A stretch of 64,000 bases of DNA from assembly GCF_014235765.1 (NCBI RefSeq), contig NZ_JACMYH010000001.1, positions 868,001 through 932,000 on the forward strand, written 5' to 3'. Position numbers and translations under genes: made by a program. The notes beneath the pieces were generated by a model that worked only from the letters and a program-made list of their open reading frames with translations, did not search any database and was not told the origin of the DNA. The number at the start of each line of letters is the position of its first letter. Position 1 is the stretch's first letter. This document shows positions 1-10,100 of the stretch, piece by piece. This DNA is from Pseudomonas baltica (GTDB taxonomy: Bacteria; Pseudomonadota; Gammaproteobacteria; Pseudomonadales; Pseudomonadaceae).

Positions 1-851
1 GCGGCCGTAATGGACATCGCCATTACAGCCAGGCAAACGGTGATCAAACCCACCGGGTAGCTGATTCGATCAAAGCCCAGGCCGCCGTTGTTATCCGCGA
101 TCTGGCGCATGGCAGCGAATGCCGGATTGATCAGTACGCCAGCCAACGCACAGGCCGGGACGATGAGTGCGGGCAGCAACCAGACCCTCAGTCGCGGGTC
201 CGAACGGCGAACCTTGATGCCATCTACAAGTAACACAAAACCAAGCACACCCAGCAGCTCAAGGGTGGGCAACAGGTGTATGCCGGTGTTGATGAAGATG
301 CCCATGACCAGAACGAAGTAGGCGCACCAGCGGCCGGCCTTGCGCTCGGACAGCAGACCGATCGCGATGACCAGCATGGTCACGCTTTGCGCCATCAACT
401 GAGAGAAGAAGTAGTTGTCGACCAGCTCTGCGCCGTGCACTTCCAGGTGGAAGACCCGCTTGTTGAGAGATGAGAGCACGGCAAGGCAGACGATGCTCGC
501 AACCGCCAACGCACGCGGCAGCGTGCCCAGCAGGTAGACGTAGCAAAACCAGATCAGGAAAAGTGAAAGCAGCGCGGTCAGGTGCAAGCCGAGCAACGGC
601 GAACCCACTATGAAGCCTGCGACCGCAGCCACGATGTGGCTCAGCCGAGGGTAGAAATTCATCTCGCCCATGGAGGGATCGGTGGGATTACCGAGGTTGA
701 ATTGCTCGCCTATCCTGAACACCAGTACGTAGTGGTGGGCCAGGTCAACGGCATGCCCCCACAGCGCGTCGATGTTGAGCGCTACCAATAGCGCCAAAGC
801 CACGAACATCAAACAGACCATCAGCTTTGACGGCACATTTCCTGCGTGCAT
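1..851 (-). CDS. multi-pass membrane protein, partial (3' end outside window)
   Basis: The frame is open from an ATG at 851 to the window edge (about 283 codons, no stop), so the C-terminus is missing. I chose the ATG at 851, not the in-frame ATG at 881, because GGAG sits six bases before it. The protein begins MHAGNVPSKLM and shows many long hydrophobic segments separated by short charged loops, as in polytopic inner-membrane proteins of polysaccharide loci. No catalytic motif is recognisable. It follows the O-polysaccharide cluster on the same strand but is separated from it by a terminator, so it may depend on read-through. It could be an acyltransferase, polymerase or lipid-carrier glycosyltransferase type of membrane protein; I cannot say which. 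Confidence 0.75.
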   Translation of the reverse strand, partial: MHAGNVPSKLMVCLMFVALALLVALNIDALWGHAVDLAHHYVLVFRIGEQFNLGNPTDPSMGEMNFYPRLSHIVAAVAGFIVGSPLLGLHLTALLSLFLIWFCYVYLLGTLPRALAVASIVCLAVLSSLNKRVFHLEVHGAELVDNYFFSQLMAQSVTMLVIAIGLLSERKAGRWCAYFVLVMGIFINTGIHLLPTLELLGVLGFVLLVDGIKVRRSDPRLRVWLLPALIVPACALAGVLINPAFAAMRQIADNNGGLGFDRISYPVGLITVCLAVMAMSITA

Positions 852-896
852 TTGCTTCTCCAAGATGAGCGTACCCATCATCCTTTATGGGACCCT

Positions 897-939
897 TCAA
901 AAACGGCTCCGGGCGTCTGCACTGGTCAGACACCCGGAG
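897..939 (-). terminator. rho-independent terminator of the O-polysaccharide operon
   Basis: On the minus strand a long stem (CTCCGGG, one mismatch, then GTCTG pairing with CAGAC and CCCGGAG; 907-939) is followed by CCGTTTTTG. It lies just after the stop of the FAD oxidoreductase gene (965), so it probably ends the transcript running leftward from the sugar-biosynthesis genes. Confidence 0.8.
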
Positions 940-964
940 ATTTACCCTACCTGTGCAACCGTAT

Positions 965-2266
965 TTACAGCCGCTTGGCGATCGCTCGGCCTTCACGGAT
1001 GGCGTAATTGGTACCACGGTCTTCCGGATAAATCTGCGCCATGGTCGAGATCAAGGCATTGTCGTACGGCGTCGACGCGTCTGGCACGTACTGGGAGTAG
1101 TTACGCTCGGTCACCGGCTGCGCGTATTCGGAGCGCCATACCTTGTAGTCGACTACCCAGTCCTTCTCGAACTTGGGGAACATACGCTTGAGGTGGCCCA
1201 AGGCGAAGTCCAGGTACTGTTCGTCGTTATAGCCCCACACCGGATCCTGGGTTGCCAGGTAGCGCGACAGGTAAGCGATGTGCGTGCCCTTGTAGTTTTC
1301 AGGGGTGTCGAAGTTGGTGTGCTCGATCACGCCCACGAACGGGAAGCCCGGGTCGTTGACGTTCAGCCAATAGGTGTCGGACAGGCTGTGCTTTAAACGC
1401 AGCACCAGGCACATGTTGCCCAGGTACTTGACGCGGCGCAGCTTGGCCAGCCACTGGTCGTCGGCCTTGCCTTCGAACAGGTCGGCGATTAACGGGAACG
1501 ACGGCGTGAACAGGAACTTCTTGCCGGCGATTTCGCCCTTGTCAGTGGTCACGGCGGTGATCTGCTTGCCTTCGGTGACCAGGCCCTGGACCTTGGTGTT
1601 CAAGGTCACTTCGCCGCCGTGCTCGCGGATGGCCGAGACCAGCGCTTCGGCCAGGCGACCGAAACCGCCCTTGAAGTAGGCCAGCTCTTCGCCGCCCTTG
1701 TCGTTACGGGTGCTGCCGCGCAGTACCAGCTTCTTCCACATCCACACGGCGTTGACCGCTTCGGCGTAGACGGAGAACTTGGAGTCGATCAACGGCTCCC
1801 AGACCACCTTGTACACCGACTTGCCGCACATGCCTTCCAGCCATTCACGAATGCTCAGGTGCTCGATGGACTTCCAGTCCTTGATCTTGCGCACTTGGAA
1901 CACCAGCAGGCCCAGGCGAATACGGTCGACGAAGGACAGTGCCTTGAAGCGCAGCAGGTCCAGCGGCGTGGAGAGTTTCCACATGCGGCCGTTGAAGTAC
2001 ATGCCGGTACGGGTCGGCAGCAGAATCACGTCGCCTTCCAGACCCAGTTCCTTGACCAGCTCAGGTACAAACACGTCGTTGTTGAACCAGTGGTGGTAGA
2101 ACTTCTCTACGCGCACGCCATCGTCGAATTCGAAAATACCGGCCAGGCCGCCAGGGGTGGAGTCCGCTTCGATGACTTGTACGCTCTTGCCTTGCTTGGC
2201 CAGCACATACGCTGCGGTGAGGCCGGTGAAACCGCCCCCTACAATCACTACGTCGTAGTTATTCAT
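965..2266 (-). CDS. NAD(P)/FAD-dependent oxidoreductase, amine-oxidase/UDP-galactopyranose mutase-like
   Basis: The 433-residue protein starts MNNYDVVIVGGGFTGL, a classical FAD-binding Rossmann motif (GGGFTGL at about residues 10-16). A second dinucleotide-fold signature (TPGGLAG) and a conserved C-terminal segment (RGTNYAIREG) are typical of the FAD-dependent amine-oxidase/protoporphyrinogen-oxidase superfamily. Similar proteins are common in O-antigen and exopolysaccharide clusters, where the substrate is usually unknown. It is the last gene before the terminator at 897-939 and lies 30 bp after the membrane-protein gene at 2297, so it is probably cotranscribed. A role in modifying a lipid-linked or nucleotide sugar is inferred from context only. 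Confidence 0.8.
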   Translation of the reverse strand: MNNYDVVIVGGGFTGLTAAYVLAKQGKSVQVIEADSTPGGLAGIFEFDDGVRVEKFYHHWFNNDVFVPELVKELGLEGDVILLPTRTGMYFNGRMWKLSTPLDLLRFKALSFVDRIRLGLLVFQVRKIKDWKSIEHLSIREWLEGMCGKSVYKVVWEPLIDSKFSVYAEAVNAVWMWKKLVLRGSTRNDKGGEELAYFKGGFGRLAEALVSAIREHGGEVTLNTKVQGLVTEGKQITAVTTDKGEIAGKKFLFTPSFPLIADLFEGKADDQWLAKLRRVKYLGNMCLVLRLKHSLSDTYWLNVNDPGFPFVGVIEHTNFDTPENYKGTHIAYLSRYLATQDPVWGYNDEQYLDFALGHLKRMFPKFEKDWVVDYKVWRSEYAQPVTERNYSQYVPDASTPYDNALISTMAQIYPEDRGTNYAIREGRAIAKRL

Positions 2267-2296
2267 TGATGATTACCAGAATGGATAGGGTCTTGA

Positions 2297-3304
2297 TCAC
2301 TTGCGGGCGGCCTTGAACAGAGCCGGCCGGGACCAGATGGCCAGAGCACCGACGATGGTGGTCGGCAGCCAAAGCGCCAGGTGTACGATCACGGCGTAAC
2401 TGCCCGCTTGCGCGGAGGTACCGCCGATCAGGGAAACTGCAGTGAATGCCGCGAGGTGGAACGGACCTACATAACCGGGTGAAGACGGCGCAAGCGTGGA
2501 CAGCGTGGTGATCGCCATGACCAGCAGAGCCATCAACGGCGTCGCCTCGAGGCCAAGACCTTGCAGGGCGAAATAGAACAAGCCCGCCTCGCCCATCCAG
2601 ACCAGTACCGACAACAGCAGCATCGAGCCCAGCACGCGCGGGCGCGACATCACGTCGAAGCTTTCGAACAGGCCAGCGATGGTGCGGAAGATCTGCTGCA
2701 GTTTGGCCGAGCCCCTGCTCGCTTCAGTGCCGCCGCCCAGCTTGTTGAACAAGCGCGCGAAACTGCCGGAGAAGAAGAAGCCTACGGCCAGGGCGATACC
2801 ACCCAGCAATGCCAGCACCACTGCGCTTTCGCGCAATGCAGGCGGAACTTGCAGCGTCTGAATGGCGAGCACGCCCAGGGCGAGGCAGGCCAGCAGTGTG
2901 ACCAGGTCGATCAGGCGCTCGACCACCAGGCTGGTCGCCGCTGCCGTTTTGGTTACGCCCATGGCACTTGGGAATACCAATGCGCGAACAACGTCGCCCA
3001 GACGTAGCGGCAGCACGTTGTTGAGCGCAATCGCACCCAGAAACGGTGCGGCGCAATTCTTGAAGCTGACCTTGCTGCCCGTAGCCGAAAGCATCACTGA
3101 CCAGCGGAAGATCCGCACGCAGTAGCCGAACGCCAGGGACAGCACACCCAGGATCAGGTAATGCCATTCGAACTGCTTGAGGGCGTCAACTACTTCGGAG
3201 AACTTCACCAGACGGAAAATCGCCGCCAGACAGATGAGCGTGATGCCGCCCCCTATCAGGTGCTTGATCCAACGCCTTTCTTTTACCGCTGTCGCTTGAG
3301 TCAT
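2297..3304 (-). CDS. lysylphosphatidylglycerol synthase TM region/UPF0104-type integral membrane protein
   Basis: About 335 residues with seven to eight hydrophobic segments, starting near residue 15 (IKHLIGGGITLICLAAIF). The PSSPGYVGPFHLAAF motif and the overall layout match the UPF0104/AglD-like family, which is frequent in glycan clusters. I chose the ATG at 3304 (MTQATAVKE) because the longer reading frame (from 3346) would overlap the end of rfbF by 34 bp, while this one leaves an 8-bp gap. Members are proposed lipid or lipid-linked sugar handling proteins; this one lacks the soluble aminoacyl-transferase domain of MprF, so it is unlikely to make lysyl-PG. Confidence 0.75.
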   Translation of the reverse strand: MTQATAVKERRWIKHLIGGGITLICLAAIFRLVKFSEVVDALKQFEWHYLILGVLSLAFGYCVRIFRWSVMLSATGSKVSFKNCAAPFLGAIALNNVLPLRLGDVVRALVFPSAMGVTKTAAATSLVVERLIDLVTLLACLALGVLAIQTLQVPPALRESAVVLALLGGIALAVGFFFSGSFARLFNKLGGGTEASRGSAKLQQIFRTIAGLFESFDVMSRPRVLGSMLLLSVLVWMGEAGLFYFALQGLGLEATPLMALLVMAITTLSTLAPSSPGYVGPFHLAAFTAVSLIGGTSAQAGSYAVIVHLALWLPTTIVGALAIWSRPALFKAARK

Positions 3305-3312
3305 GTGTTTGC

Positions 3313-4080
3313 TCAGATCCGCCACGGGGCTTTGTTGGCGGCCCACAGGGCTTCGAGCTCGCGCTTGTCACGCAGAGTGTCGCAAGGCTGCCAGAAACCT
3401 GTGTGGTGGAATGCTGAGAGTTGTCCGTCCTTGGCCAGGTTTGTCAGCGGCTCGCGCTCCCAGGAAATGCTGTCGCCATCGATGTATTTGATGACTTCGG
3501 GCTCAAGGACGAAGAAGCCGCCGTTGATCCAGCCAATCTCGTCGCTTGGTTTTTCCTCGAAGCTCGACACGGCATTGTGGGCGTCGATGTTCAGCACGCC
3601 GAAACGGCCAGGGGGCTGGACCGCAGCAACGGTGGCCAACTTGCCGTGCTGGCGGTGAAACTCTACTTCGGCACTGATGTTGATGTCGGACAGGCCGTCA
3701 CCATAAGTCAGGCAGAACGTTTCGTTGTTCAAATAGGGAGCAACGCGCTTAAGACGGCCACCGGTCATCGTTTCCGGGCCAGTGTCGACAAGTGTTATTT
3801 TCCAGTCTTCGGCCTGGCTGTTGAGGATCTGCGTATCGCCGGTGGACAGGTCGATAGTCATGTCCGACATGTGGCGGTAGTAGTTGAAGAAGAACTCTTT
3901 GATGACATAGCCCTTGTAGCCCAGGCAGATGACGAAGTCCTTGATACCGTGGTTGGCGTACGAACGCATGATGTGCCACAGCAGCGGCTTGCCGCCGATC
4001 TCGACCATCGGTTTTGGCTTGGTGTCCGACTCTTCTGCGATGCGAGTACCCAGGCCACCGGCCAGAATGACAGCTTTCAT
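3313..4080 (-). CDS. rfbF: glucose-1-phosphate cytidylyltransferase
   Basis: A 255-residue nucleotidyltransferase making CDP-glucose from CTP and glucose-1-phosphate, the first step of CDP-6-deoxyhexose synthesis. It starts MKAVILAGGLGTRIAEES with the GGLGTR pyrophosphorylase motif (residues 8-13), then KPKPMVEIGGKPLLWHIM, which is typical of RfbF/DdhA. The length matches the family (about 257). A GT2 glycosyltransferase and a reductase separate it from rfbG (5889-6974); all four are on the same strand with short gaps or overlaps, so they form one operon. Its pairing with CDP-glucose 4,6-dehydratase supports the assignment strongly. Confidence 0.95.
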   Translation of the reverse strand: MKAVILAGGLGTRIAEESDTKPKPMVEIGGKPLLWHIMRSYANHGIKDFVICLGYKGYVIKEFFFNYYRHMSDMTIDLSTGDTQILNSQAEDWKITLVDTGPETMTGGRLKRVAPYLNNETFCLTYGDGLSDINISAEVEFHRQHGKLATVAAVQPPGRFGVLNIDAHNAVSSFEEKPSDEIGWINGGFFVLEPEVIKYIDGDSISWEREPLTNLAKDGQLSAFHHTGFWQPCDTLRDKRELEALWAANKAPWRI

Positions 4081-4090
4081 ATTACGCTCC

Positions 4091-5080
4091 TTATAATTTG
4101 AGATCGGAGGGATCGAAATTGAGACTTTGCTGGATCACCGCGACAGGGTCAGCGCGCAGGACCAGATAGATACGCAGAATGTATTCGCCGATGATACCCA
4201 GCAGAAATGAATTCAAGCCGATACCGAACAACACCAGGATGTGGATGCTGGCAAGACCAGGCGGCAGTTCAGGATGGAATAACCTGAGGACCACGTAATA
4301 GAGGGCGCCAATCAGGCTCGCTGCCAGGATCAGACTGCCGACGAAGGAAGCGGCCCGCAGTGGCACGGTCGAATGGTTGAACACCGCCGTAAGACCCAGG
4401 CGAACCAGACGGTTGACGTTGAACTTGCTCTCACCAGCCACTCGCGCGTCGCGGTCATAGGCGATGCCAGTCTGGTTGAAACCTATGCCTGCGATCATGC
4501 CCCGCAGGTACGGGTTGGCGGTCTTGGTCTTGAGCAGTACGTTGACTACCTTGCGATCGATCAGGCGAAAATCGCCGACATCGCGAGGAATGGGATGCTC
4601 GCTGACCTTGTCGATTGCCCAGTAGCCCACACGACGGAAGTTGTTCAGCAGCCAGCTCTCGGGGCGCTTGCGGCGCACGCCATAGACGACGTCGAAACCT
4701 TCCTGCCAGCGTTCGAAGAACGCCTCCAGCAATTCGGGCGGGTCTTGAAGATCGGCATCGATCTGCATGACGGCATCACCGCTGGTATGCATGTAGTTAG
4801 CAAGAATCGAACGCTGGAAACCGTAGTTCTTGGAAAACCGGATGGCGCGAACCCGCGGGTCGGTTGCGGCCAGTTCGGTAAGCATGTCCCAGGTTGCGTC
4901 ATCGGAGTGGTTGTCAGAGAACACGAACTCCAGGTCGCAGCGACTTTCCATCTTCGTGCCTAGTGCAACCAGGCGCTTGTAGAGGTTCGCGAGATTGCCC
5001 GACTCGTTGAGGACCGGGATCGATATCGAAACCAAAGGCTTTTTGTTTGATTCAAGCATGTGCGTATCGAAACCTTGCAT
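4091..5080 (-). CDS. family 2 glycosyltransferase with C-terminal membrane anchor (DPM1/GtrB/ArnC-like)
   Basis: 329 residues. The N-terminal GT-A domain carries VSISIPVLNESGNL, and DADLQDPPE is the DxD metal/nucleotide-sugar site, at about residues 107-115. Two hydrophobic segments near the C-terminus (about 240-265 and 275-305) match polyprenyl-phosphate glycosyltransferases such as GtrB and ArnC. It probably moves a nucleotide sugar onto undecaprenyl phosphate at the cytoplasmic face. The ATG at 5080 overlaps the stop of the upstream reductase gene (TAATG), indicating translational coupling; an internal ATG at codon 8 is an alternative start. The donor could be the CDP-sugar made by its neighbours, but this is inference. 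Confidence 0.88.
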   Translation of the reverse strand: MQGFDTHMLESNKKPLVSISIPVLNESGNLANLYKRLVALGTKMESRCDLEFVFSDNHSDDATWDMLTELAATDPRVRAIRFSKNYGFQRSILANYMHTSGDAVMQIDADLQDPPELLEAFFERWQEGFDVVYGVRRKRPESWLLNNFRRVGYWAIDKVSEHPIPRDVGDFRLIDRKVVNVLLKTKTANPYLRGMIAGIGFNQTGIAYDRDARVAGESKFNVNRLVRLGLTAVFNHSTVPLRAASFVGSLILAASLIGALYYVVLRLFHPELPPGLASIHILVLFGIGLNSFLLGIIGEYILRIYLVLRADPVAVIQQSLNFDPSDLKL

Positions 5081-5892
5081 TAACCATTCATCCTTGACTT
5101 CATGTATTCAACGACCGCTGGCAGCGTGTCTCTGAACGTATGGGTCTTGAGTGATGCAGGGACGCTGAAGACCCTGTCGAAATTGTCCTGCGCAGGTTCC
5201 GGTATGGCGCCTACCTGCAGAAGATGAGACTTGCCCTGGGAGTCGAAGACGGCCTGCGCGAGGCTGCGCAGGGTGACTGGTTGGCCATGGGCCAGGTCTA
5301 CCGGACCGACAACGTCGTTGGATACCAAAGCCTTGATGGCCCTCGCGTCATCTTCGACATGGTGATATTCACGCAGTTGCTTGCCCAAGGTCATGGCAAA
5401 GACAGTGTCACTGCGCAGCGCAGTCAATATCTGCCCCAGGAACATGAACGAACTGGGCTCACCCTCACCGTATTGCGTGTGGATACGAACATGCGTCGCC
5501 CTCGCACCGGCCGCGTTGGCCTGCTCGACGAATTCGCCGAGCCTGACCTTGCTCTTGACATAGCGATTGTCGGTCAGGCCATGTTCCATGGCCGTACCGA
5601 ACGTGACGACTTTCGTTCCGAGAGCTTCAACGCCTTCGATCACCGTGCGCGGCAGGTGATAGTTGACTGCCAGCAACGCTTCGTCGCTCAGGCGCGGGTC
5701 CAGCAGACCCGAACAGACGTAGATAACCGAGGGTGCAGATTTAACTTGGGAAAAGTACGACCTGACAGCGTCGGCACCTGCTGTTGGCCAAGCCTCATAA
5801 TCCGCCCTGGCGAGGCAGACGAACTCGGTCGGCTCGTAGAGCGCAGACAAAGCCTGACCCAACCTGCCCCGTCCGCCCAGGATATAGATCAC
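5080..5892 (-). CDS. NAD(P)-dependent nucleotide-sugar epimerase/reductase (SDR family)
   Basis: About 270 residues of an extended short-chain dehydrogenase. The glycine-rich motif (GGRGRLG) lies at the extreme N-terminus, YVCSG occurs mid-protein and the C-terminus is RfbD/GalE-like. The start is uncertain. I chose the GTG at 5892, which overlaps the rfbG stop as GTGA and starts directly at the Rossmann strand. An ATG at 5913 (MARGHSG) is also possible and has an AGG upstream. Since rfbF and rfbG make CDP-4-keto-6-deoxyglucose and no ddhC-type dehydrase is present, this enzyme probably reduces or epimerises that intermediate to a CDP-6-deoxyhexose. The exact product cannot be read from sequence. 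Confidence 0.8.
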   Translation of the reverse strand: MIYILGGRGRLGQALSALYEPTEFVCLARADYEAWPTAGADAVRSYFSQVKSAPSVIYVCSGLLDPRLSDEALLAVNYHLPRTVIEGVEALGTKVVTFGTAMEHGLTDNRYVKSKVRLGEFVEQANAAGARATHVRIHTQYGEGEPSSFMFLGQILTALRSDTVFAMTLGKQLREYHHVEDDARAIKALVSNDVVGPVDLAHGQPVTLRSLAQAVFDSQGKSHLLQVGAIPEPAQDNFDRVFSVPASLKTHTFRDTLPAVVEYMKSRMNG

Positions 5893-6974
5893 TCCTGAAT
5901 GCCCGCGCGCCATTCGTTGACCTGGGCCAACGTGATCTCGCGGGCTTTTTCTGGATTGGCGTAGAAATCGCGATACCAGATGGCTGTCTGCCGAACGACT
6001 TCCTCGGTATCCCACACGGGAATCCAGTTCAGCTGGTTTCGCGCGATGGAGCTGTCCAGCGCCAGCGAGCCCGCCTCGGGCAGTGGGTTGTCCATGTACT
6101 TGAGGTCGGGGCGCTGCCAGTGCTCGCTCATGAGTTCCAGAACGCTTCTGACCGAGTACTGCTTGAGTTCCTGAGGACCGAGGTTCCAGGCCTTGGCGAC
6201 GCGCTGCGGGTTATCTGATGCCAGTTCACCGAGGATCACCAGATAACCATGTACCAGCGCCAGGACGTGCTGCCATGGGCGAGTCGCGTCCGGGTAGCGC
6301 AGGGTCATCGGCTGACCTTCGATAGCGGCGCGGACGAAGTCAGGCACCAGGCGATCTTCCGACCAGTCGCCACCTCCGATGATGTTACCGCCGCGGGCGG
6401 TGGCAATCGCCGGCCCCTGCCCTTCGGAGAAAGGATAGGAAGCCGCATAGCTCTGAATGATCATTTCAGCTGCAGCTTTAGAGGCGCTGTACGGATCCTT
6501 GCCACCCAGCGGGTCGTTTTCGCGGTAGGGCCAGGCCCACTCGTTGTTCTTGTAGACCTTGTCAGTGGTGATGCACAGCACACCACGCACGCTTTTGACC
6601 AGGCGTGCCGCTTCCAGCACATGAGCGGTGCCCTGGGCATTGACGAGGAACGTCTGAACCGGCTCGCGATAGGATTTGCGCACCAAGGGCTGGGCGGCCA
6701 GGTGGAGAATCAATTCAGGCTGAAAGGCTTCGACGGCCTTGTGCAATGATTCGAAATCACAGATGTCGCCCAGCGTACTGTCGACGTCCTGATCCAGACC
6801 CATTTGCTCATAGAGCGAAGGGGATGTATCAGGAGCCAGAGAATAACCGGCAACTTTCGCACCGATAGATGTCAACCAAAGGCATGCCCAACTTCCGGTA
6901 AAACCGGTGTGTCCCGTTACAAGAATTTTCTTGCCAACAAGTTGGTTTTCGATCTTCAGGCTGGATGTCATCAC
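5889..6974 (-). CDS. rfbG: CDP-glucose 4,6-dehydratase
   Basis: A 361-residue extended SDR that converts CDP-glucose to CDP-4-keto-6-deoxyglucose. The NAD motif GHTGFTGSW is at about residues 20-28. TDKVYKN replaces the usual TDEVYG of RmlB, which is characteristic of RfbG/DdhB, and the catalytic YSASK motif follows. Two start methionines are adjacent (MMTSS); the first was used. It is the most upstream gene of the CDP-sugar set, with about 216 bp of apparently non-coding DNA before the next operon gene. That gap may hold a promoter, but I see no convincing -35/-10 pair. Confidence 0.95.
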   Translation of the reverse strand: MMTSSLKIENQLVGKKILVTGHTGFTGSWACLWLTSIGAKVAGYSLAPDTSPSLYEQMGLDQDVDSTLGDICDFESLHKAVEAFQPELILHLAAQPLVRKSYREPVQTFLVNAQGTAHVLEAARLVKSVRGVLCITTDKVYKNNEWAWPYRENDPLGGKDPYSASKAAAEMIIQSYAASYPFSEGQGPAIATARGGNIIGGGDWSEDRLVPDFVRAAIEGQPMTLRYPDATRPWQHVLALVHGYLVILGELASDNPQRVAKAWNLGPQELKQYSVRSVLELMSEHWQRPDLKYMDNPLPEAGSLALDSSIARNQLNWIPVWDTEEVVRQTAIWYRDFYANPEKAREITLAQVNEWRAGIQE

Positions 6975-7104
6975 ACGTGCACCGTCAATGGTTTAGTTCG
7001 GTCCTGACCCACGAACGGGAGAACGCATATAGCCGCCAATAATACCTTGGAAACAGCCATTTGGGTATCACAGGGGCCGGCCGATAGCCGCCCCGGCGCC
7101 CTGC

Positions 7105-7145
7105 CATTGCCCTGGTCATTGGCTATGAACGCCACCAGGGCAATG
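7105..7145. repeat. inverted repeat in the rfbG/glycosyltransferase gap
   Basis: CATTGCCCTGGT and its exact complement ACCAGGGCAATG form perfect 12-bp arms around a 17-nt loop. No T-run follows on the minus strand, so it is not a standard terminator for the 1075-aa glycosyltransferase gene that ends 46 bp upstream. It may pause transcription or stabilise the mRNA 3' end. Confidence 0.5.
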
Positions 7146-7190
7146 CTTTGAAGGACTGCAAGGGGCAACATCAGCGCCCCCTTTGACACC

Positions 7191-10100
7191 TCAGCATTCC
7201 TGCCGAGTGCGCTCCGTTTCCTGCGCGGTATCGAGCGCGGCATCGGCATGGGCGATCGTCGACGGCGCTGTCTGTTCGATACCGAACAGCGCTTTCTTCA
7301 ATTGCTCCGCACTTTGCTTCCAGGTCAGCCACGGCATCTCGTCGGAACGAATGGTGTTGCCCTCGGCATCGTTGCGGACCCACTGGTGCACGGCATCGGC
7401 CAAGGCCCGCGGCGTATCCCCTTCGAAGAAGGCGGCATGTTCCCCTGCTACCTCACGGAACACTGGCAGAGCGCGCGCGAGGATCGGCAACTCGTGCTGG
7501 GCGGCCTCGATCAATGGCAGACCGAACCCCTCTCCTTCCGAAGCGGCAAGCAGGCACGACGAAGACTCGTACAGCTTCTCGAGGTATTCGTCGCTGATGC
7601 CTTCCAGCCAGAACAGGCGCTTGTTCAGCTGTGGATGCTTGCGCAGACTGGCCGCGAGCTTCTCGACCATCCAACCTTCCTTTCCGACGAAGACCAAGTT
7701 CAGCTCCTCGCCCTCGCCCCACAACAGGTCGAATGCCGCCAGCGTTTGGGCGTAACCCTTGCGCGGCTCGATGGTGCCTACCGAAAGGAAGCTCGGTGCA
7801 CTGCGCAGGCGTGCGAGAATCTCGGCTGCCCCGTCCGGCATACCGCTGCTGGGCACCGACGAGTTCAGGTCGGCGCCCAGGTGGAACCAACTGGTTTCCA
7901 GGCGTTTGTGATCCGGACGCGGGGCGCCGTGTACAGCCAGCCAATACTGAAGGTCGTGAGCAACGGCCGCAGAAATGCACAGGGCAGAATCGGCTTGGGT
8001 GATTTCATACAGCCACTGGGCATGGGCATCCTTGGTACCTGGCGGGAAGTGCTCCTCGAACAGGATGGGGATCAGGTCGTAGACAACGAACGACGTTCTT
8101 ACGCCCCGCTCGCGCATACGAGCAAAGACCTTGGCCTTGCCGCCTTCCACGGTGTACGAGCCGCAGAAATCCAGGCCTAGGAACTGCTCTCCAGGCTGCA
8201 TGTCAACCGGGTCATCGCGCAGCCATTCGTTGGCGCAGCCCATGAGCGTCATCATGAAGCTGCGCGCGTAGCGCCAGTGCCATGCACCACCCACGTTACT
8301 CAGCAGCACAGGCTCGAACAGGTAGCCTGGCGGCGGCGACTCGATCAGTGCCAGCAGTAACGCGCGTACCACGCGCTGAATGCCGGTGCGCAAATCAACG
8401 CGCGCCATGGCAGATACATCGACATAGATACGACGCAGGCCGATGGTCGGTGGCTGGTTGAGCGCGATGCACTTGGAGGTTTCAAGGATATCGACGTTGG
8501 CTTCGTCGCTGGCGACGACGTTGGCCACCGACGCCACGAAGGTCTTGTAGCGGCTGTGTTCTTCGTAGTGAGCTTCGATTCGCTCCATGTACAGCTTGGC
8601 GCACTGTGCCGGGGCGTGATCGGCATGCACAAAGGCGGCAGCCCGGTCGCCCAACTTACGGCAGAACTGGGGGTGACCGCGCAGTTGCTCAAGGGCATCG
8701 GTCAACTGGCTGTCGCTGAACTGGTCAGGCAGTTTGATCAATACGTCATCGGGCAGATCTGCCATTGCGCCGTTCGCGTTGACTATCGTACCTAAGCCGT
8801 AGTTGAAGCAATCAAGCACGGCCGCCGATGTTTCGCCGCGTGACAGCTCACGTAGCTGCACGCCCACGTCCGCCGCAGCCAGATACAGCTCGTAGGTCGA
8901 GTTGTCGGTCCAGCCGACGATATTCACGCCTGAAGCTTGCCTGCGCGCCTTGAGCTGTTTCTCGATGGCCTGGCCGTAATCGGACGCTTCGTTCTGACCT
9001 ACGAAGAACAGCTTGCACTTGCGGTCCTGGCTCAAAACCGCAGAATCTTCCCACGCCGTGAGCAAGCGATGGTTGAGTTTGGTTTTGCCCATGAAACCGA
9101 AGGTGCACACCACGAAGTCGTCGGGCTTTAAGCCCAGTGCCTTACGTGCTCTGGCCCGGTCGGGTGCAGCCGCAGGAACACGCAGCAGAGGAATCATGGA
9201 GCAGTGTTCCGAGTTGCCATACCAGTGCCGCGCCAGCAACAGTGAGTATTCGGAATGCACGATCACGCCAAGCGCCTTGCTGAGCACGCCCAGGCTGCCC
9301 GGATAGCGGGGAAGCGTGTCATGCACGCCGTCCTCGAAGAAGTCCGCTACCGCCTTGTAACCATGGCCTTGATACAGCTCCTGTACCCATGCGCCGGGTT
9401 TGAGCCCATGAGCCTGGCGATACCAATGCACGTTGCCCAAATAGAAATCGTGCAACACCACGATGCCTGGAATGTCCTCGAGCAACTCGAACATGAAGGC
9501 ATGCATCGGGTTGTTGCCTAGGTGATAGATAACCCGCTGATAACATGTGGCATTTTCCCGGAACCAATCAACGGTGCGCAGTGTGCAGTTGTCCAGCACC
9601 CACGCGTCGGTTACTTCCAGATGGCCCGTCACCACGTCGATATCATAGTAAGCGCTGAGCTCGGGAAGCAGCTCGGCGCTGTACCCGGCAATGCCACTTT
9701 TCTGTGGTGGCAAAGGCGAAACATAAGCCAGGCGATGACGCAACGCCGGCTTCTCCAATGGGGGAACGCCACTTCGCTCCAACAGCGCGAGCACTGTCAA
9801 CGCGTCGCTACGCAGGTCTTCTTCGTTGAAGTCGGTAGCCGAATCGGTGGTCAGCGAAATGATCCGCCCGATAGGTATGTCCAACGCCTGGCTGACGGTT
9901 CCAGCTTCCAGCGGGCGCAGCAGCAAGATGCTGTGAGTCTGATCTTCCCGTTCGAACTGATGCACCCACTGCGGGCGCGGCACGCCATCTTCGAACTCGC
10001 TCGCGCTTTCGACGATCACGCCGATCGACATACCGCTGGGCAACGCACTTATTAGCGACGCAGCTTCAATGCTGGTAGTGGCGCATGGGTGGGACAGCAG

